DNA from: JARBAU01 sp040414675
GTDB lineage: Archaea; Thermoproteota; Nitrososphaeria; Nitrososphaerales; Nitrososphaeraceae
Direction: 5' to 3'
Assembly: GCA_040414675.1 (NCBI GenBank)
Contig: JBEDUN010000067.1
Span: forward strand, 1 to 64,000
DNA length: 64,000 nucleotides
Position 1 is the stretch's first letter. Each line of letters starts with the position of its first letter. The translations under genes were made by a program, and so were the position numbers. This document shows positions 45,555 to 55,195 of the stretch, one piece after another. The notes beneath the pieces are model-generated. The model searched no databases, was not told the origin of the DNA, and was given only the letters and a program-made list of their open reading frames with translations.

Positions 45555-46805
45555 TTACTTTCTTACAGAGTGGTACCTGAATTTATCCAGCTTGATCAAT
45601 TCGTGATAAGACCCAAAGTCCGAGGGATCGACGTTATCTAGTATGTTGCTATCTGAACCTTTTACTTGAGGCTGTGAATCGATGAGTTTGTATAACGTGG
45701 ATCTTTGGGCCGGAATCCTGCCAGCAGAACGAATTATGGTGCGTATTTCTTTAGGCTTCATGAGTTGTCCATGTTGAGCGCCAGCAGCTGTTGAAATACT
45801 TTCATTCATTAAGGTTCCACCAAAGTCATTTACTCCACAATCCAAAAGTATTTGTGACATACGCAGTCCTTCTTTTACCCACGATACTTGAATATTATCA
45901 ATCAATCCATCAAGCATTATTCTTGATATAGCGTGCATTTTGATTATCTCGTTGCCATCTGGTCCTGGCCTCATGTTCTGAACAAGTCCAAAATTGAACA
46001 TTGGTGCTTCATGGTGTACAAAGCCTAACGGAACAAACTCTGTAAACTTGCCATTTTGCTTTTGCAACTCTCTTATTGTTTCTAAATGTCGGGCTTTATG
46101 TAATGATGTCTCTACATGTCCAAACATGATGGTAGACGTTGTAGGTATATTCATGGAGTGTGCAGACCTAACAACGTTTATCCAATCTTTAACGGAAATC
46201 CTTCCAGGGGAGATTATCTGTCGCAAATCCTGGTCTAGGATCTCTGCTGCCGTACCTGGAAGGCTACCTACACCCGCGTCTTTCAACCCCTTTAGGTATT
46301 CTTCTACGCTCACTTCAGACCTGATAGCACCGTATAGTACTTCTTCCGGAGAAAATGCGTGTATGTGAATGTCTGGAATTTCCTTTTTTATGGCTCTGCA
46401 GATTTGAACATACAGATCTCCATCCATCTTGGGGGGCAAACCTGCCTGGATGCAGACCTCGGTTGCACCTAACATCCAAGCCTCCTTTGCCCTTCGAACA
46501 ACTTCTTCTATCGGTAGAAAATATCCCTCCTCCTCCCTAAAGTCTCTGCTAAAAGCGCAAAAGCCGCATTTTTTTATACATACGTTGCTGAAATTAATAT
46601 TTCTATTAACTACATATGTAACATAATCTCCGACCTTTTGCCGCCTCAACTCATCTGCCACAAGGCAGACCATGATCATCTCCTTGGAAGTTGTGTCAAG
46701 CAGCTCTACAGCTTCTTGAACCGAAATTTCTTTATGACTAAGTGATTTATTAAGTATCCCAGAAATTACGGGATCGATATTTTTGAATAGGCTATCCAAA
46801 TTCAA
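45555..46805 (-). CDS. cofH: FO synthase subunit 2, CofH
   Basis: A 416-residue radical SAM enzyme that transfers the tyrosine-derived 4-hydroxybenzyl group to the uracil diamine, giving the substrate for CofG in coenzyme F420 synthesis. The cluster motif is C76-x3-C80-x2-C83 (CIKKCGFC). Family blocks AFSPEEVLYGA and LPGTAAEIL follow. Its ATG overlaps the stop of cofG by four bases, so translation of the two is coupled. F420 is used in ammonia-oxidising archaea by several oxidoreductases. Confidence 0.92.
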   Translation of the reverse strand: MNLDSLFKNIDPVISGILNKSLSHKEISVQEAVELLDTTSKEMIMVCLVADELRRQKVGDYVTYVVNRNINFSNVCIKKCGFCAFSRDFREEEGYFLPIEEVVRRAKEAWMLGATEVCIQAGLPPKMDGDLYVQICRAIKKEIPDIHIHAFSPEEVLYGAIRSEVSVEEYLKGLKDAGVGSLPGTAAEILDQDLRQIISPGRISVKDWINVVRSAHSMNIPTTSTIMFGHVETSLHKARHLETIRELQKQNGKFTEFVPLGFVHHEAPMFNFGLVQNMRPGPDGNEIIKMHAISRIMLDGLIDNIQVSWVKEGLRMSQILLDCGVNDFGGTLMNESISTAAGAQHGQLMKPKEIRTIIRSAGRIPAQRSTLYKLIDSQPQVKGSDSNILDNVDPSDFGSYHELIKLDKFRYHSVRK

Positions 46806-47989
46806 TTCTTACTGTACTCCTTTACCAAACCGCTTTCATCCACCAGTGAATCAATAAACGGCTTAAGGCGCTCTGATACAAAACCCAATGACTCGTCTAG
46901 AAATTCTGGGTAAATAGGAAGGCGAGCTCTCAAATCCCCGGCCTTTTGGGTAGTTATCCTCTCAAGGTTCTCTAAATCTGGCCAACAGTACTCAGGATTA
47001 ACATGATCTATCGTGACTGGAGAAATTCCCCCCCAATCATTGATACCGGCATCTAGAAAATCTCCAAGACAGCCGGGATTAAGGTTTGGTGGAACCTGAA
47101 TATTCATATCATTCAAGACGAGTCGTGCAAGAGCCACGCATTTTACAAAGTAAGAGTGAGAGGGTCTATCGAACATGGCCATTGCGGTGTCTGCTTTGGG
47201 TGAAAAATTTTGCATAATTACCTCTTGGAGATGCCCAAATTTGTTCTGAATGTTCCTCAATAAAAACAATGAATCAATCAACTCTTCAGGAGTTTCGCCT
47301 AAGCCAACTAGAAGTCCAGTAGTCATAGGAATTCTAAGCTCTCCTGCACTTTGGATCGTCTTTATTCTCACCTTTGGATTTTTACTCGGAGCCATTTCAT
47401 GAGGCATTCCTTTCCTAACAAGTCTATCGCTTGCTGACTCTAACATCACTCCCAAACTCACGTTCGTATCTTTTAATGAAGACATTTCTTTTTTGGTCAG
47501 ACTGCCCGCATTAGTATGTGGTAACAATCCCGTCTTTTGTAATATTAACTCGCTAACATCTCGTATATAGTCGATGATCGAGCTGTGACCTAATGACTGC
47601 AGCCATTCCCTAGCTTCCAAATACCTAGTCTCTGGTCTTTCGCCTGTAACAATAAGAGCTTCAGTACATCCCGCCATTTTGCCTTTCTGAGCGATCAAAA
47701 GCGCTTGTTCTCTACTCAACATAGACAAGTCTCTATCAGTGGGCATTTTCTTGTAAGTACAATAGGAACATGTATCACGGCACAAATTGATCAAATTAAT
47801 GAATACTTTTGGCGAATAGGTGATAAGCCCAGGTTTGAATCTGTCTCTTGTCAATCTCGCCGAGCGCAAGATCGAATGGGTATCTTCAGATTCGAGAAGA
47901 AGTAGACAGTCTGTTTTTGTGATTGGTTTATCTTCCATGCATTTGTGTAATACTTCGGTGATCTCTTTCTCGACCGAACACGAAAACAT
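46802..47989 (-). CDS. cofG: FO synthase subunit 1, CofG
   Basis: A 395-residue radical SAM enzyme that closes the deazaflavin ring to form 7,8-didemethyl-8-hydroxy-5-deazariboflavin. C70-x3-C74-x2-C77 (CRDTCSYC) binds the cluster. Further blocks: ALIVTGERPE, LPHTNAGSL and a WGGISPVTIDHVNPE segment that is typical of CofG. It is first in a two-gene operon with cofH, separated by no spacer. TATA-like GTTATAAGATTTAAAG lies just upstream. Confidence 0.92.
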   Translation of the reverse strand: MFSCSVEKEITEVLHKCMEDKPITKTDCLLLLESEDTHSILRSARLTRDRFKPGLITYSPKVFINLINLCRDTCSYCTYKKMPTDRDLSMLSREQALLIAQKGKMAGCTEALIVTGERPETRYLEAREWLQSLGHSSIIDYIRDVSELILQKTGLLPHTNAGSLTKKEMSSLKDTNVSLGVMLESASDRLVRKGMPHEMAPSKNPKVRIKTIQSAGELRIPMTTGLLVGLGETPEELIDSLFLLRNIQNKFGHLQEVIMQNFSPKADTAMAMFDRPSHSYFVKCVALARLVLNDMNIQVPPNLNPGCLGDFLDAGINDWGGISPVTIDHVNPEYCWPDLENLERITTQKAGDLRARLPIYPEFLDESLGFVSERLKPFIDSLVDESGLVKEYSKN

Positions 47990-48132
47990 CTTTAAATCTT
48001 ATAACCTAACTCATTATTAACAATTAGCTATCTGTTCTAACTATTAGCTATTGCGATCTAAAGTAGTTAATTCTGGTACGACTATTCCATTATTTGCTAT
48101 TTTATGAACTATAGTAATAGCAGATAACAGAC

Positions 48133-49488
48133 TCAACTTATTGGATGCTGATCACGTTTTACTGTATATTCTCTACCATGCCAATCAACAGCGTTTTGTT
48201 TAGTTGCGTCCAGATTTGATGATATAAAAGATGCAGATATTATTGCACCACCTATTGGCGAAGCAAGGGCATATATCGATTTCGCGCGTATCCCAAATTT
48301 CAGTTGTATAGCATCAGTTATGATAATCAAAATAATTGTGCCCATATTCGATACAAATAATATAAAATCCAAAATATTACCTGATTTGATTGCAAATTCC
48401 AGAAATAAAGAGTACGGCAATACAATGAATGGACCTATTAATAAAAAAAACAGAGCTACAGTCAGCAAAATAGTCTGATTCTTATGTTGCGAATACATTG
48501 GGATCACCAATCGTCGCAATCCGTTCCACAATGTTTTCATGTCTCTTGCCCACACGGCTTGGATTTCACTTTCGCCACGGAACATTTTCATTTCAAATTT
48601 GCCCTGCTTAACCTTACTCCCTAATGCTCCATCCTCGATTAGTTCCTGCCTTACGCTTGCATGAGTGCCAACTTTTTCATATGTTTGTCTAGTTATTAGA
48701 AAGAAGCTTCCAAAAAAGTAACCTATTCGTGTATTTGGGTCATTGACCCGAAGAGCAGAAAAACGAGTGTGCAAAAAGATTGAAAGCATCGGTACTGTAA
48801 TTCTAGTCCATATTTCGTTACACATAAGTCTTGGTATAACTGTTAATGCCTTTAATTGTCCCACTACTAGTGCAGTAGTAGCACTCGTCATAAGTTGAGG
48901 GCTATGTACCGTATCTGCATCGGTAAATAATAAAATGTCACCGCTAGATCTCACATAACCTTGGTAACATGCCCAGTTTTTTCCTACCCAACCTTCAGGG
49001 GCAGGATCAGCATGTATTACTATGATCCTTGCATCCTTCTTCGAATAATGATCCATAATCTCCCCAGTTCTATCAGTAGAGGAATCATCTATAGCTATAA
49101 TTTCAAAATTAGGATAATCTTGTGCTAGTAAACTATCAAGACATTCTGCAATATACTTCTCTTCGTTAAGGGCTGGCACTATCACACTAATCTTTTGAAG
49201 TGCACTTTGCTTGGGGATAGCCTTGCTTAGCACAGGAGACCTTCTATATGACCTTAAAGAATATAACAGCAGATACACCCAGGTGCCCAGAGTGGCCATC
49301 GTTATAACTCCCAAGGTGAGATTAATTGTCAGTAACTGTATGTTAACACTTGAATCCAATTCTTTAGTACACGATAGTAAATTAATTGCCAGATATAGAT
49401 TACTATTCAACTCATCCGGGATTTTTGGAAGGACATAATGGTAGTTTTCTGAATTCGATTGAAAAGTAGCATATTGGCAAGGCGACAT
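48133..49488 (-). CDS. membrane glycosyltransferase family 2
   Basis: A 451-residue protein. GT-A domain landmarks: ISVIVPALNEEKYIAECLD, IIAIDDSSTDRTGEI and the metal-binding DAD in LLFTDADTVHSPQ; a later QELIEDGALGSKVKQGK segment is the acceptor-side motif. One helix near 60-75 precedes the domain and at least three (about 340-440) follow it, so the active site faces the cytoplasm. Similar enzymes glycosylate carotenoids or other lipids. The annotated ATG may be upstream of the real one: an ATG at 49311 (MATLGTWVYLL) would begin right at the first helix. Interleaved inverted repeats lie just before the longer start. Confidence 0.75.
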   Translation of the reverse strand: MSPCQYATFQSNSENYHYVLPKIPDELNSNLYLAINLLSCTKELDSSVNIQLLTINLTLGVITMATLGTWVYLLLYSLRSYRRSPVLSKAIPKQSALQKISVIVPALNEEKYIAECLDSLLAQDYPNFEIIAIDDSSTDRTGEIMDHYSKKDARIIVIHADPAPEGWVGKNWACYQGYVRSSGDILLFTDADTVHSPQLMTSATTALVVGQLKALTVIPRLMCNEIWTRITVPMLSIFLHTRFSALRVNDPNTRIGYFFGSFFLITRQTYEKVGTHASVRQELIEDGALGSKVKQGKFEMKMFRGESEIQAVWARDMKTLWNGLRRLVIPMYSQHKNQTILLTVALFFLLIGPFIVLPYSLFLEFAIKSGNILDFILFVSNMGTIILIIITDAIQLKFGIRAKSIYALASPIGGAIISASFISSNLDATKQNAVDWHGREYTVKRDQHPIS

Positions 49489-49489
49489 T

Positions 49490-49547
49490 GTGCTTGCGAA
49501 GACGTTGAGCTAGCATCTTTTGCAAGCACTTTGGTAGAACCAACGTC
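49490..49547 (-). promoter_or_regulatory. candidate pseudoknot in the glycosyltransferase leader
   Basis: Two inverted repeats interleave. GTGCTTGC (49490-49497) is complementary to GCAAGCAC (49522-49529), and GACGTTG (49501-49507) is complementary to CAACGTC (49541-49547). In the minus-strand transcript the order is stem 1 left, stem 2 left, stem 1 right, stem 2 right: an H-type pseudoknot or two exclusive hairpins. Stem 2 ends one base before the annotated ATG, so folding could control translation. If the gene really starts at 49311 the element would be inside the leader instead. Chance pairing is possible. Confidence 0.35.
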
Positions 49548-49797
49548 ATTCCTTTCCCATTGTTGAGATCATGTGACAATTTCTAATGAGACTTTTTAGC
49601 CATACCCAATTATAGGCATAACCACCAGACTATACGGCTTTTCTTACTAAAGTTCGAATATCAGTCTCTGTCTTCATTCAAAGCTCCCTGCTTGTACTCC
49701 GTTCCTATAAGAAGCTTTGTCTATGAGAGATCATATTATATATTAGCATAGTGGCGTATTCCAATGGCGCATTGCTTCTCAATTAAACTAACTCAAG
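49548..49797. other. intergenic
   Basis: Spacer downstream of the small wHTH gene and upstream of the glycosyltransferase. Nothing recognised beyond the interleaved repeats. Confidence 0.35.
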
Positions 49798-50070
49798 TTA
49801 TCCTGTAGCAACTGAAGATTTGGTGGTTACAAACGCCTCACTAATTTGTTGATAGATTCGTAGGAAATGTAGGCCTTTTTCGGTGGTACTGTAGGTCCGC
49901 TCTCCCTCCTGATATGTAATTAAACCATTTTCTAATAGTTGAGACAAATATTCCTTAAGTTGCACATACGAAAGGTAGGCCTTGTACATAATCCTGATCT
50001 GTGTTGCTTTTCTCCCTTTGGCTATCTCCAAGATCAACGCAATTATTTCCAGATTATTTCTATTCTTCAC
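49798..50070 (-). CDS. small winged-helix DNA-binding protein (HTH_45/ArnR1-like)
   Basis: A 90-residue single-domain winged helix of the same family as the protein at 6903-7154. Landmarks: IIALILEIAKGRKATQIRI (helix 1 to turn), YVQLKEYLSQLLENGLITYQ (recognition helix) and a wing YSTTEKGLHFLRIY. Like its relative it lacks a ligand domain. Its neighbour downstream is the glycosyltransferase, 309 bases away, so a regulatory link is possible but not shown. Confidence 0.75.
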   Translation of the reverse strand: MKNRNNLEIIALILEIAKGRKATQIRIMYKAYLSYVQLKEYLSQLLENGLITYQEGERTYSTTEKGLHFLRIYQQISEAFVTTKSSVATG

Positions 50071-50431
50071 ATTAATATCGTTAGTTTATACGAGCATTGA
50101 ATAAAAACGTCGTCAAACACTATTATAGAAACGATTACTATATAGAGGTAACGATAAAGTTATAGTTTGATTAAAACTTAGGAGTGTACTATAGGTTTCT
50201 TATGCCTACGTGTAAATCTTCTATCTGACAGCTTCAAGAGGAAGCGAAATCGTATCAAATAAGAATCCATAGTAAGCACGATCCGCTATCAGATATACTC
50301 ATTTTTAATATCATGTGAAAATTACAAGCAATCTGATTCAATTTATCAGTACAAAGAAACAGAGTACTTCTTTTGATGTCTATGACAAGTTGCATTTTTT
50401 TTTCGTGTGATTTTTATATGTTATACCAATC
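50071..50431. other. 361-base intergenic region
   Basis: AT-rich spacer with a poly-T tract near 50395-50402 that, read on the plus strand, may aid termination. No gene seen. Confidence 0.35.
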
Positions 50432-51178
50432 TTAAGCTATTCCGGGATTAGAATTCTTTGAATTTTTTTGATCTTGGTAGCCCTGAACTATTGCTTCATA
50501 TTGCTTGTCTAATGGTTTAGTATTGAGTGTTATTCCTTCAATTTTTGAGAAGGCCTTGACAATGCTTTTTGCTGCAAGGGGTTGGGGTAATGATGTTTCA
50601 GAAATTTCTCCGAAAAGGCCAATCGCATCTAGCTTTCTCTCGCTTGCGAGGCCGAGTATTAGACCATTGAACCATGTGATACTATCGATTTCATTTCCTA
50701 TAAGTTCTATTTGGAATTTTGTCAATATGCTTCTAAGATCGGGATTATTTACTACACCGCAAACCTTTGGAGCACCTGTTAGTTGTTCTTTAAGATATCC
50801 CCCTGAAGAATACAAAAGCTTAACATGTCCGATTTCTTGAATGTAATCCAAAAGGAGATTACAGAGTTGGTACAGCTCTCCAGAATCTTGTGGTTGGGTA
50901 TTGCCTGTGAAAATTAACAAATTAGCATCTTTGCTGTAATAGATTTGATAGCAATCAACGGCGCATTTTACTACACCATTTTTATATATGACCCAGGGTT
51001 TTTCATTAGAAATTATTTCAGCTACGAAATCTGTCTTGAGGTTTTCAGCAAGGTAGGAAGAGGAAATTCCCCCAACTTTACCGATATCAGGCAGAGATGC
51101 GAATAATACAAAATTGTCTGACTTGAAATTCTTTATTTTGTTAATTATCATTTTGTAACATTGTTCTTTTATTACCAT
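50432..51178 (-). CDS. PAC2-family protein (proteasome assembly chaperone-like)
   Basis: A 248-residue member of the PAC2/COG2047 family. The fold's landmarks are seen: LFASLPDIGKVGGISSSYLAE at the start, a NEKPWVIYKNG segment, LLIFTGNTQPQD and LLYSSGGYL, then GVVNNPDLRSIL and LGLASERKLDAIGLFGEI. Archaeal members are thought to assist proteasome assembly or bind a nucleotide-like ligand, but the function is unproven. The ATG ten codons in (51151) fits a TATA-like ATATTTAAC better than the one annotated. Confidence 0.75.
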   Translation of the reverse strand: MVIKEQCYKMIINKIKNFKSDNFVLFASLPDIGKVGGISSSYLAENLKTDFVAEIISNEKPWVIYKNGVVKCAVDCYQIYYSKDANLLIFTGNTQPQDSGELYQLCNLLLDYIQEIGHVKLLYSSGGYLKEQLTGAPKVCGVVNNPDLRSILTKFQIELIGNEIDSITWFNGLILGLASERKLDAIGLFGEISETSLPQPLAAKSIVKAFSKIEGITLNTKPLDKQYEAIVQGYQDQKNSKNSNPGIA

Positions 51179-51521
51179 GTAGTTAAATATTCAGAAATCA
51201 TCAAAAGAATGAATTCTGAGCGAAAGTTTCCATCGAGATGCCAGATAGAAAACCATATCGACACATCAAGACTATACAAAGTCTATTATCCGCAGTTCCT
51301 TGCTGCCTCATTGAGAAGGGCAGGAGCTCAATTTCTAGTTTACCGATCATACTAAATGACTGGGGTAAACGTGGATAAAAATCATACCATAAGTGTCAAG
51401 AAAGTCCATTGTGAGCAAAATTGATGGTACTTGAAATAGTATATACCATAAACAAATCTAGAGAAAAATCAACACATAACTAAGAGAATCTGCTATATAT
51501 TTCCTGGATTAACTACCAAAT
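51179..51521. other. 343-base intergenic region
   Basis: A plus-strand frame (51161-51355) that could be read from ATG 51209 gives 48 residues, basic and aromatic (YKVYYPQFLAASLRRAGAQF), but overlaps the promoter of the PAC2 gene and has no other support. Otherwise empty. Confidence 0.35.
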
Positions 51522-51878
51522 TTACTGTAATTGCTCGTCCATATTGTCTATGCATTGCAAGTACAAATCTCTGCTTCTTTTTATTATCCATTTTGCAAAA
51601 TCATCTAAATTGAAAACATACTGTTGTTGAAAGCTTGGTGGGATAAAGCCCCCATGAGTCAAGACCTGCACTACGACATATTTTTCGTTGATTGTTGCAA
51701 CTTCTTCTTCTGCCGCAGATTCAGATTCTTCGACAGTATTTCGATAGAGTAGAATAGGTCTATTTTTCTTTTTGGATAAAATTGATGCATGAGTAAGCTT
51801 ATCTCTAAACTGTTCAATTAGCCAGCCATCTAGAGTTATCTGCCTCCTATTTATGGCCAGCTGGTCCTTTCGAATCAA
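51522..51878 (-). CDS. hypothetical soluble protein
   Basis: A 118-residue soluble protein starting at TTG. It is basic at the start (RKDQLAINRRQITLDGWLIE), acidic in the middle (EESESAAEEEVATINE) and has an FNLDDFAKWIIKRSRDLYLQ helix at the end. A TATA-like ATTATAATAC lies about 30 bases upstream. No membrane segment, no Cys-rich motif and no family I can name. Confidence 0.5.
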   Translation of the reverse strand: MIRKDQLAINRRQITLDGWLIEQFRDKLTHASILSKKKNRPILLYRNTVEESESAAEEEVATINEKYVVVQVLTHGGFIPPSFQQQYVFNLDDFAKWIIKRSRDLYLQCIDNMDEQLQ

Positions 51879-52595
51879 AATACTAACTATACTACACTTC
51901 TAATTCGCAAGTATTATAATGTAAGTGGTAACAATTTTTGACCATGTAAATTGATATCTTTTATTAACTTCGAGAGTAGAATCAAAAATGATGAAGTAAT
52001 TGTAAAATCAGGTCACTCGCTAACAAAAACCTTGGATCCTTCGATTCGCGTGCATCTAGGATCACATTTCTTAAAAATATTTGTTCTCTATTTATAAGTA
52101 ATGTCAATGCCCTTTAGAATGTGCAATTTACAAGCAATAACCAGTTAAACTTTTTTGAATTCGCTAAGTTTTCTTTTTGTAAAAGCCAAAACTTAAGTCA
52201 AATTTGGGAAAATCTAAAAACTTGAAAATTATTCAAAATATTTGGAACATTTGAATCTGTGTAAATGTTTCTGAATAACGATGTTCATATAATCATTCTT
52301 CATTAAAGATAGAAATATCTACTTATAATATCTACTTATTTAGTGAACATTTATTTATTCTAAAATATTGAATATCGTATTTCGTGGTATTTTCATCAGA
52401 AGCAAGTAGGAATTATGATATTACAATAATGTAGTCCTTATCTAGTGAAGAATGAAGGACTCTAATCGTGGTTCATTAAACCTAACTGGACTTTATTTAT
52501 CCTAAAGTGCTGCTTGAGATTTGGCCTACAGGTTTGAGAACTGACTGGCAACCTGCAGTTGGAAAATATATGGCAATAGATGTACTGACAAATAT
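51879..52595. other. 717-base intergenic region
   Basis: Very AT-rich. The sequence ATATCTACTTA is repeated in tandem near 52316-52340. A TATA-like AAATATATGG at 52565-52574 precedes the aminotransferase. No gene found. Confidence 0.4.
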
Positions 52596-53762
52596 ATGAT
52601 TCCAATTAACAAGCCAATGATTGGCGAAGAGGAACGCCGTGAAGTCTTAGAGGTTTTAGATAAAAGTTCTAGTCTCACATCACCTTCAAAGGACGGCGGC
52701 AAAAAAGTGCGAGAATTTGAGCAACTTTTGAGACAATTTCTACACGTAAAACATGCGATTGCAGTCAATTCAGGCACTGCAGCTTTGTATTCATCTTTGC
52801 TTGCACTTGGCTTAAAGTATGGCGAAGAAGTCATTTTACCTTCATTCACATTTGTAGCTACCGCAAATGCTGTTGTCGCAGCAGGAGGCAAACCTGTTTT
52901 CGTAGATATCAGTAAAAATAGACAAGATTATAACATCGATCCTCAAGAATTGAAATCAAAATTTACAAATAGGACAAGAGTGATTCTTCCTGTTCATCTC
53001 TATGGGAGTCCAGCAAATTTGGACGAAATTGAAGAATTTTTACAACGTTACTCAGATGGCAACGTCTTTATCGTCGAAGACGCATGCCAATCCCTAGGTT
53101 CTACCTACAAGAAAAAACAAACTGGCACATTTGGAATAGTGGGTTGCTTTAGTACGTATGCAAGCAAGGTAATGACATCTGGAGAAGGAGGAGCAGTGGT
53201 GACTGATGACGACGATATTGCGGAACGGCTAAAAATGATCAGAAACCACGGCATGGTAGAAGGCTATGATACTCGTATTCTTGGACTAAACTCGCGCTTA
53301 CCTGAAATGAGTGCAGCGCTGGCTAAAGCCCAGATGTTAAAGCTCCCCGAGATGTTGGAGCGTAGAAGACATAACGCCAAACTGATGACTGAGCTGCTAT
53401 CATCATCGGATAACAGGGCCTCAAATATAGATGAATATGTAATCCTGCCGAGAATTCACGAAGTCAATAAAGAGTCTAACTGGTATTTGTATACGTTAGC
53501 GTTCAAAAAGGATGGGATTAGAGACAATATACAGAAAAAATTGGTAACTGAATACAATATAGGTGCTTCTGTTTACTATGATCCTCCAGTGCACCAGACT
53601 CCATTCTATGACGAAATGGTAAAGATGAACGCTCTGAAGTTAGAAAATACAAATTGGGCCAGTAAGCATGTATTATCGCTACCTGTGCATCCACTTGTTA
53701 CTGATCAAGAAATAAGATTCATCGCCTCTAGTTTGGTTGAGGCAATAAACAATCTATCTTAA
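52596..53762 (+). CDS. DegT/DnrJ/EryC1/StrS-family aminotransferase
   Basis: A PLP-dependent aminotransferase of 388 residues acting on keto-sugars, normally in the synthesis of amino sugars for glycans. PLP-binding features: the Ser/Thr-rich NSGTAALYSSL loop, D162 in EDACQSLG and the Schiff-base K191 in TYASKVMTSGEGG. The C-terminal substrate-binding segment (ASVYYDPPVHQTPFYDE) is also present. Possibly it serves N-glycan or exopolysaccharide formation; there are no sugar-nucleotide genes directly beside it. TATA-like box about 28 bases upstream suggests a leaderless mRNA. Confidence 0.88.
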   Translation: MIPINKPMIGEEERREVLEVLDKSSSLTSPSKDGGKKVREFEQLLRQFLHVKHAIAVNSGTAALYSSLLALGLKYGEEVILPSFTFVATANAVVAAGGKPVFVDISKNRQDYNIDPQELKSKFTNRTRVILPVHLYGSPANLDEIEEFLQRYSDGNVFIVEDACQSLGSTYKKKQTGTFGIVGCFSTYASKVMTSGEGGAVVTDDDDIAERLKMIRNHGMVEGYDTRILGLNSRLPEMSAALAKAQMLKLPEMLERRRHNAKLMTELLSSSDNRASNIDEYVILPRIHEVNKESNWYLYTLAFKKDGIRDNIQKKLVTEYNIGASVYYDPPVHQTPFYDEMVKMNALKLENTNWASKHVLSLPVHPLVTDQEIRFIASSLVEAINNLS

Positions 53763-53997
53763 GGGAATTTCCAGAATCGAAATATGAGAAGCGGATTGAA
53801 TAACTTTATAAATTTTAATCCTAAAAATTCCCAAAGACCGGCATTATTGCAAACAAATGTTGCTTCTATGATATTAACTGACACCTCATAGAATCCATCT
53901 ATCATCAATCGTTGATGGTTACATATATGAAGCTGCAACTAACCAGGAAACGCATATGGTTTAAATAATATGTAAATCGATTAGTTTTAGATATAAT

Positions 53998-54534
53998 ATG
54001 CCAATAGATCCAGACTTTCCGAAAAACCATCAAGTAATTGGTAAACATTCGCTTTCTGACGGTGAACACTACCATTATGTTTGGGGTCCTGGAAGAGCTG
54101 CAGAAGCTGCAGAGAACGAAGAAGTCAAGGCAGCCTTTTCTGCTAGAGGAGAACAACAAGTTCCCCTTGGTGTACACGGTACTATGGTTGCGATTGATTG
54201 GGACTCGTGTGTTGCTGATGGAGCATGCATAGAGGCATGTCCAGTACAAGTCTTCCAATGGTATAGGACAGAACAAGATGAAGCTCCTCAACAGATGGCC
54301 AATGCAACGAGCGCAGGAACCGGAAGTACAGTTAAGGAAGAGAGAAAAGATTACACAGACAAGGCGGATCCGATAAGAGAACACGACTGCATCTGGTGTA
54401 TGGCTTGTGTTTCTGTTTGTCCTCCCCAGGCAGTTAAAGTAGACCAATCAAGTCTCGAGTTTCATGAAAAAGCTTCAGGCACGTTTAATGAAGCACTCTC
54501 CAAAAGCAGCGCACCTCCACCTCACGCGCACTGA
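53998..54534 (+). CDS. zinc-containing ferredoxin
   Basis: A 178-residue ferredoxin with the long N-terminal extension of archaeal zinc ferredoxins. Cysteines for the first cluster are C71, C77 and C81; the usual second one is replaced by Asp (CVADGACIEACP), as in Sulfolobus, where that cluster is 3Fe-4S. C131, C134, C137 and C141 (CIWCMACVSVCP) form a 4Fe-4S site. The N-terminal KHSLSDGEHYHYVWG segment supplies the His of the zinc site. Likely the main electron carrier for 2-oxoacid:ferredoxin oxidoreductases. A His/Pro tail ends the protein. Expected to be highly expressed. Confidence 0.9.
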   Translation: MPIDPDFPKNHQVIGKHSLSDGEHYHYVWGPGRAAEAAENEEVKAAFSARGEQQVPLGVHGTMVAIDWDSCVADGACIEACPVQVFQWYRTEQDEAPQQMANATSAGTGSTVKEERKDYTDKADPIREHDCIWCMACVSVCPPQAVKVDQSSLEFHEKASGTFNEALSKSSAPPPHAH

Positions 54535-54781
54535 ATTACAAAATACACGTTCTCTTTATTTTTCGTTAAATTGCTTGTCGCTAAGATTCTACAGATCGTG
54601 CTGAAATATGTCGATATTGTGAATTGGCAAGTACATAGTTTGCATTAGGCAAGTCAGCCGTCTTGTTGAAGATGCAAGATGGACTTTAATATGTAAGGTG
54701 ACTGAGGAAAATTGAATTAAAGCTCATCTAATTGTACTAGTAATTTCAAACAAAAATCCATCCATGAATATTTCAAAGTTA

Positions 54782-55195
54782 TCAATCAGTCCTATCATCT
54801 TGCTGCTTTAGCCTTTCAGAAAATGAAATTAACTTTCCATGATCTTCAATTTTGATGTTATTGTTCACTCTTACGCTCAGACCCACAGACCTGAATAATG
54901 CCAATAATTCCCCGCCTGAAATAGATTGATTCAACTCGCCGAACTTGATCAATTCCACGATTCTGTGGACAATAGCTTTAGTCTGAATAGGAAACTGCGA
55001 TTCAGCCAATCGCAATACCTCATCTCCCCTATCATATAGATAATCCAATATCACCTCTCTGTCAGTCCTACGTGACTTAGATTCGGCTTCTTGTCTTCTT
55101 AATTTCTCCTTCTCCATTAAAGACATGTACTCACGCAATTCCTTCATCTTGCGAGCCTTAATGATTGCTAGATCAGTATCATCATCTGACATCAA
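54782..55195 (-). CDS. PDCD5-like DNA-binding protein
   Basis: A 137-residue protein of the PDCD5/TFAR19 family. It starts with a charged helix (KARKMKELREYMSLMEKEKL) and then the three-helix core (VILDYLYDRGDEVLRLAESQ, TKAIVHRIVELIKFG). Archaeal members bind nucleic acids and are sometimes called DNA-binding protein PDCD5-like; the role is not established. The reading frame overlaps the rtcB stop by four bases (55192-55195), so the two are co-translated. This linkage suggests a function near RNA processing. Confidence 0.75.
   Translation of the reverse strand: MMSDDDTDLAIIKARKMKELREYMSLMEKEKLRRQEAESKSRRTDREVILDYLYDRGDEVLRLAESQFPIQTKAIVHRIVELIKFGELNQSISGGELLALFRSVGLSVRVNNNIKIEDHGKLISFSERLKQQDDRTD

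Noticed and set aside
51161..51355. Plus-strand 64-codon frame overlapping the PAC2 gene start
   Set aside because: Overlaps a well-supported gene's promoter and has no RBS or TATA box of its own.
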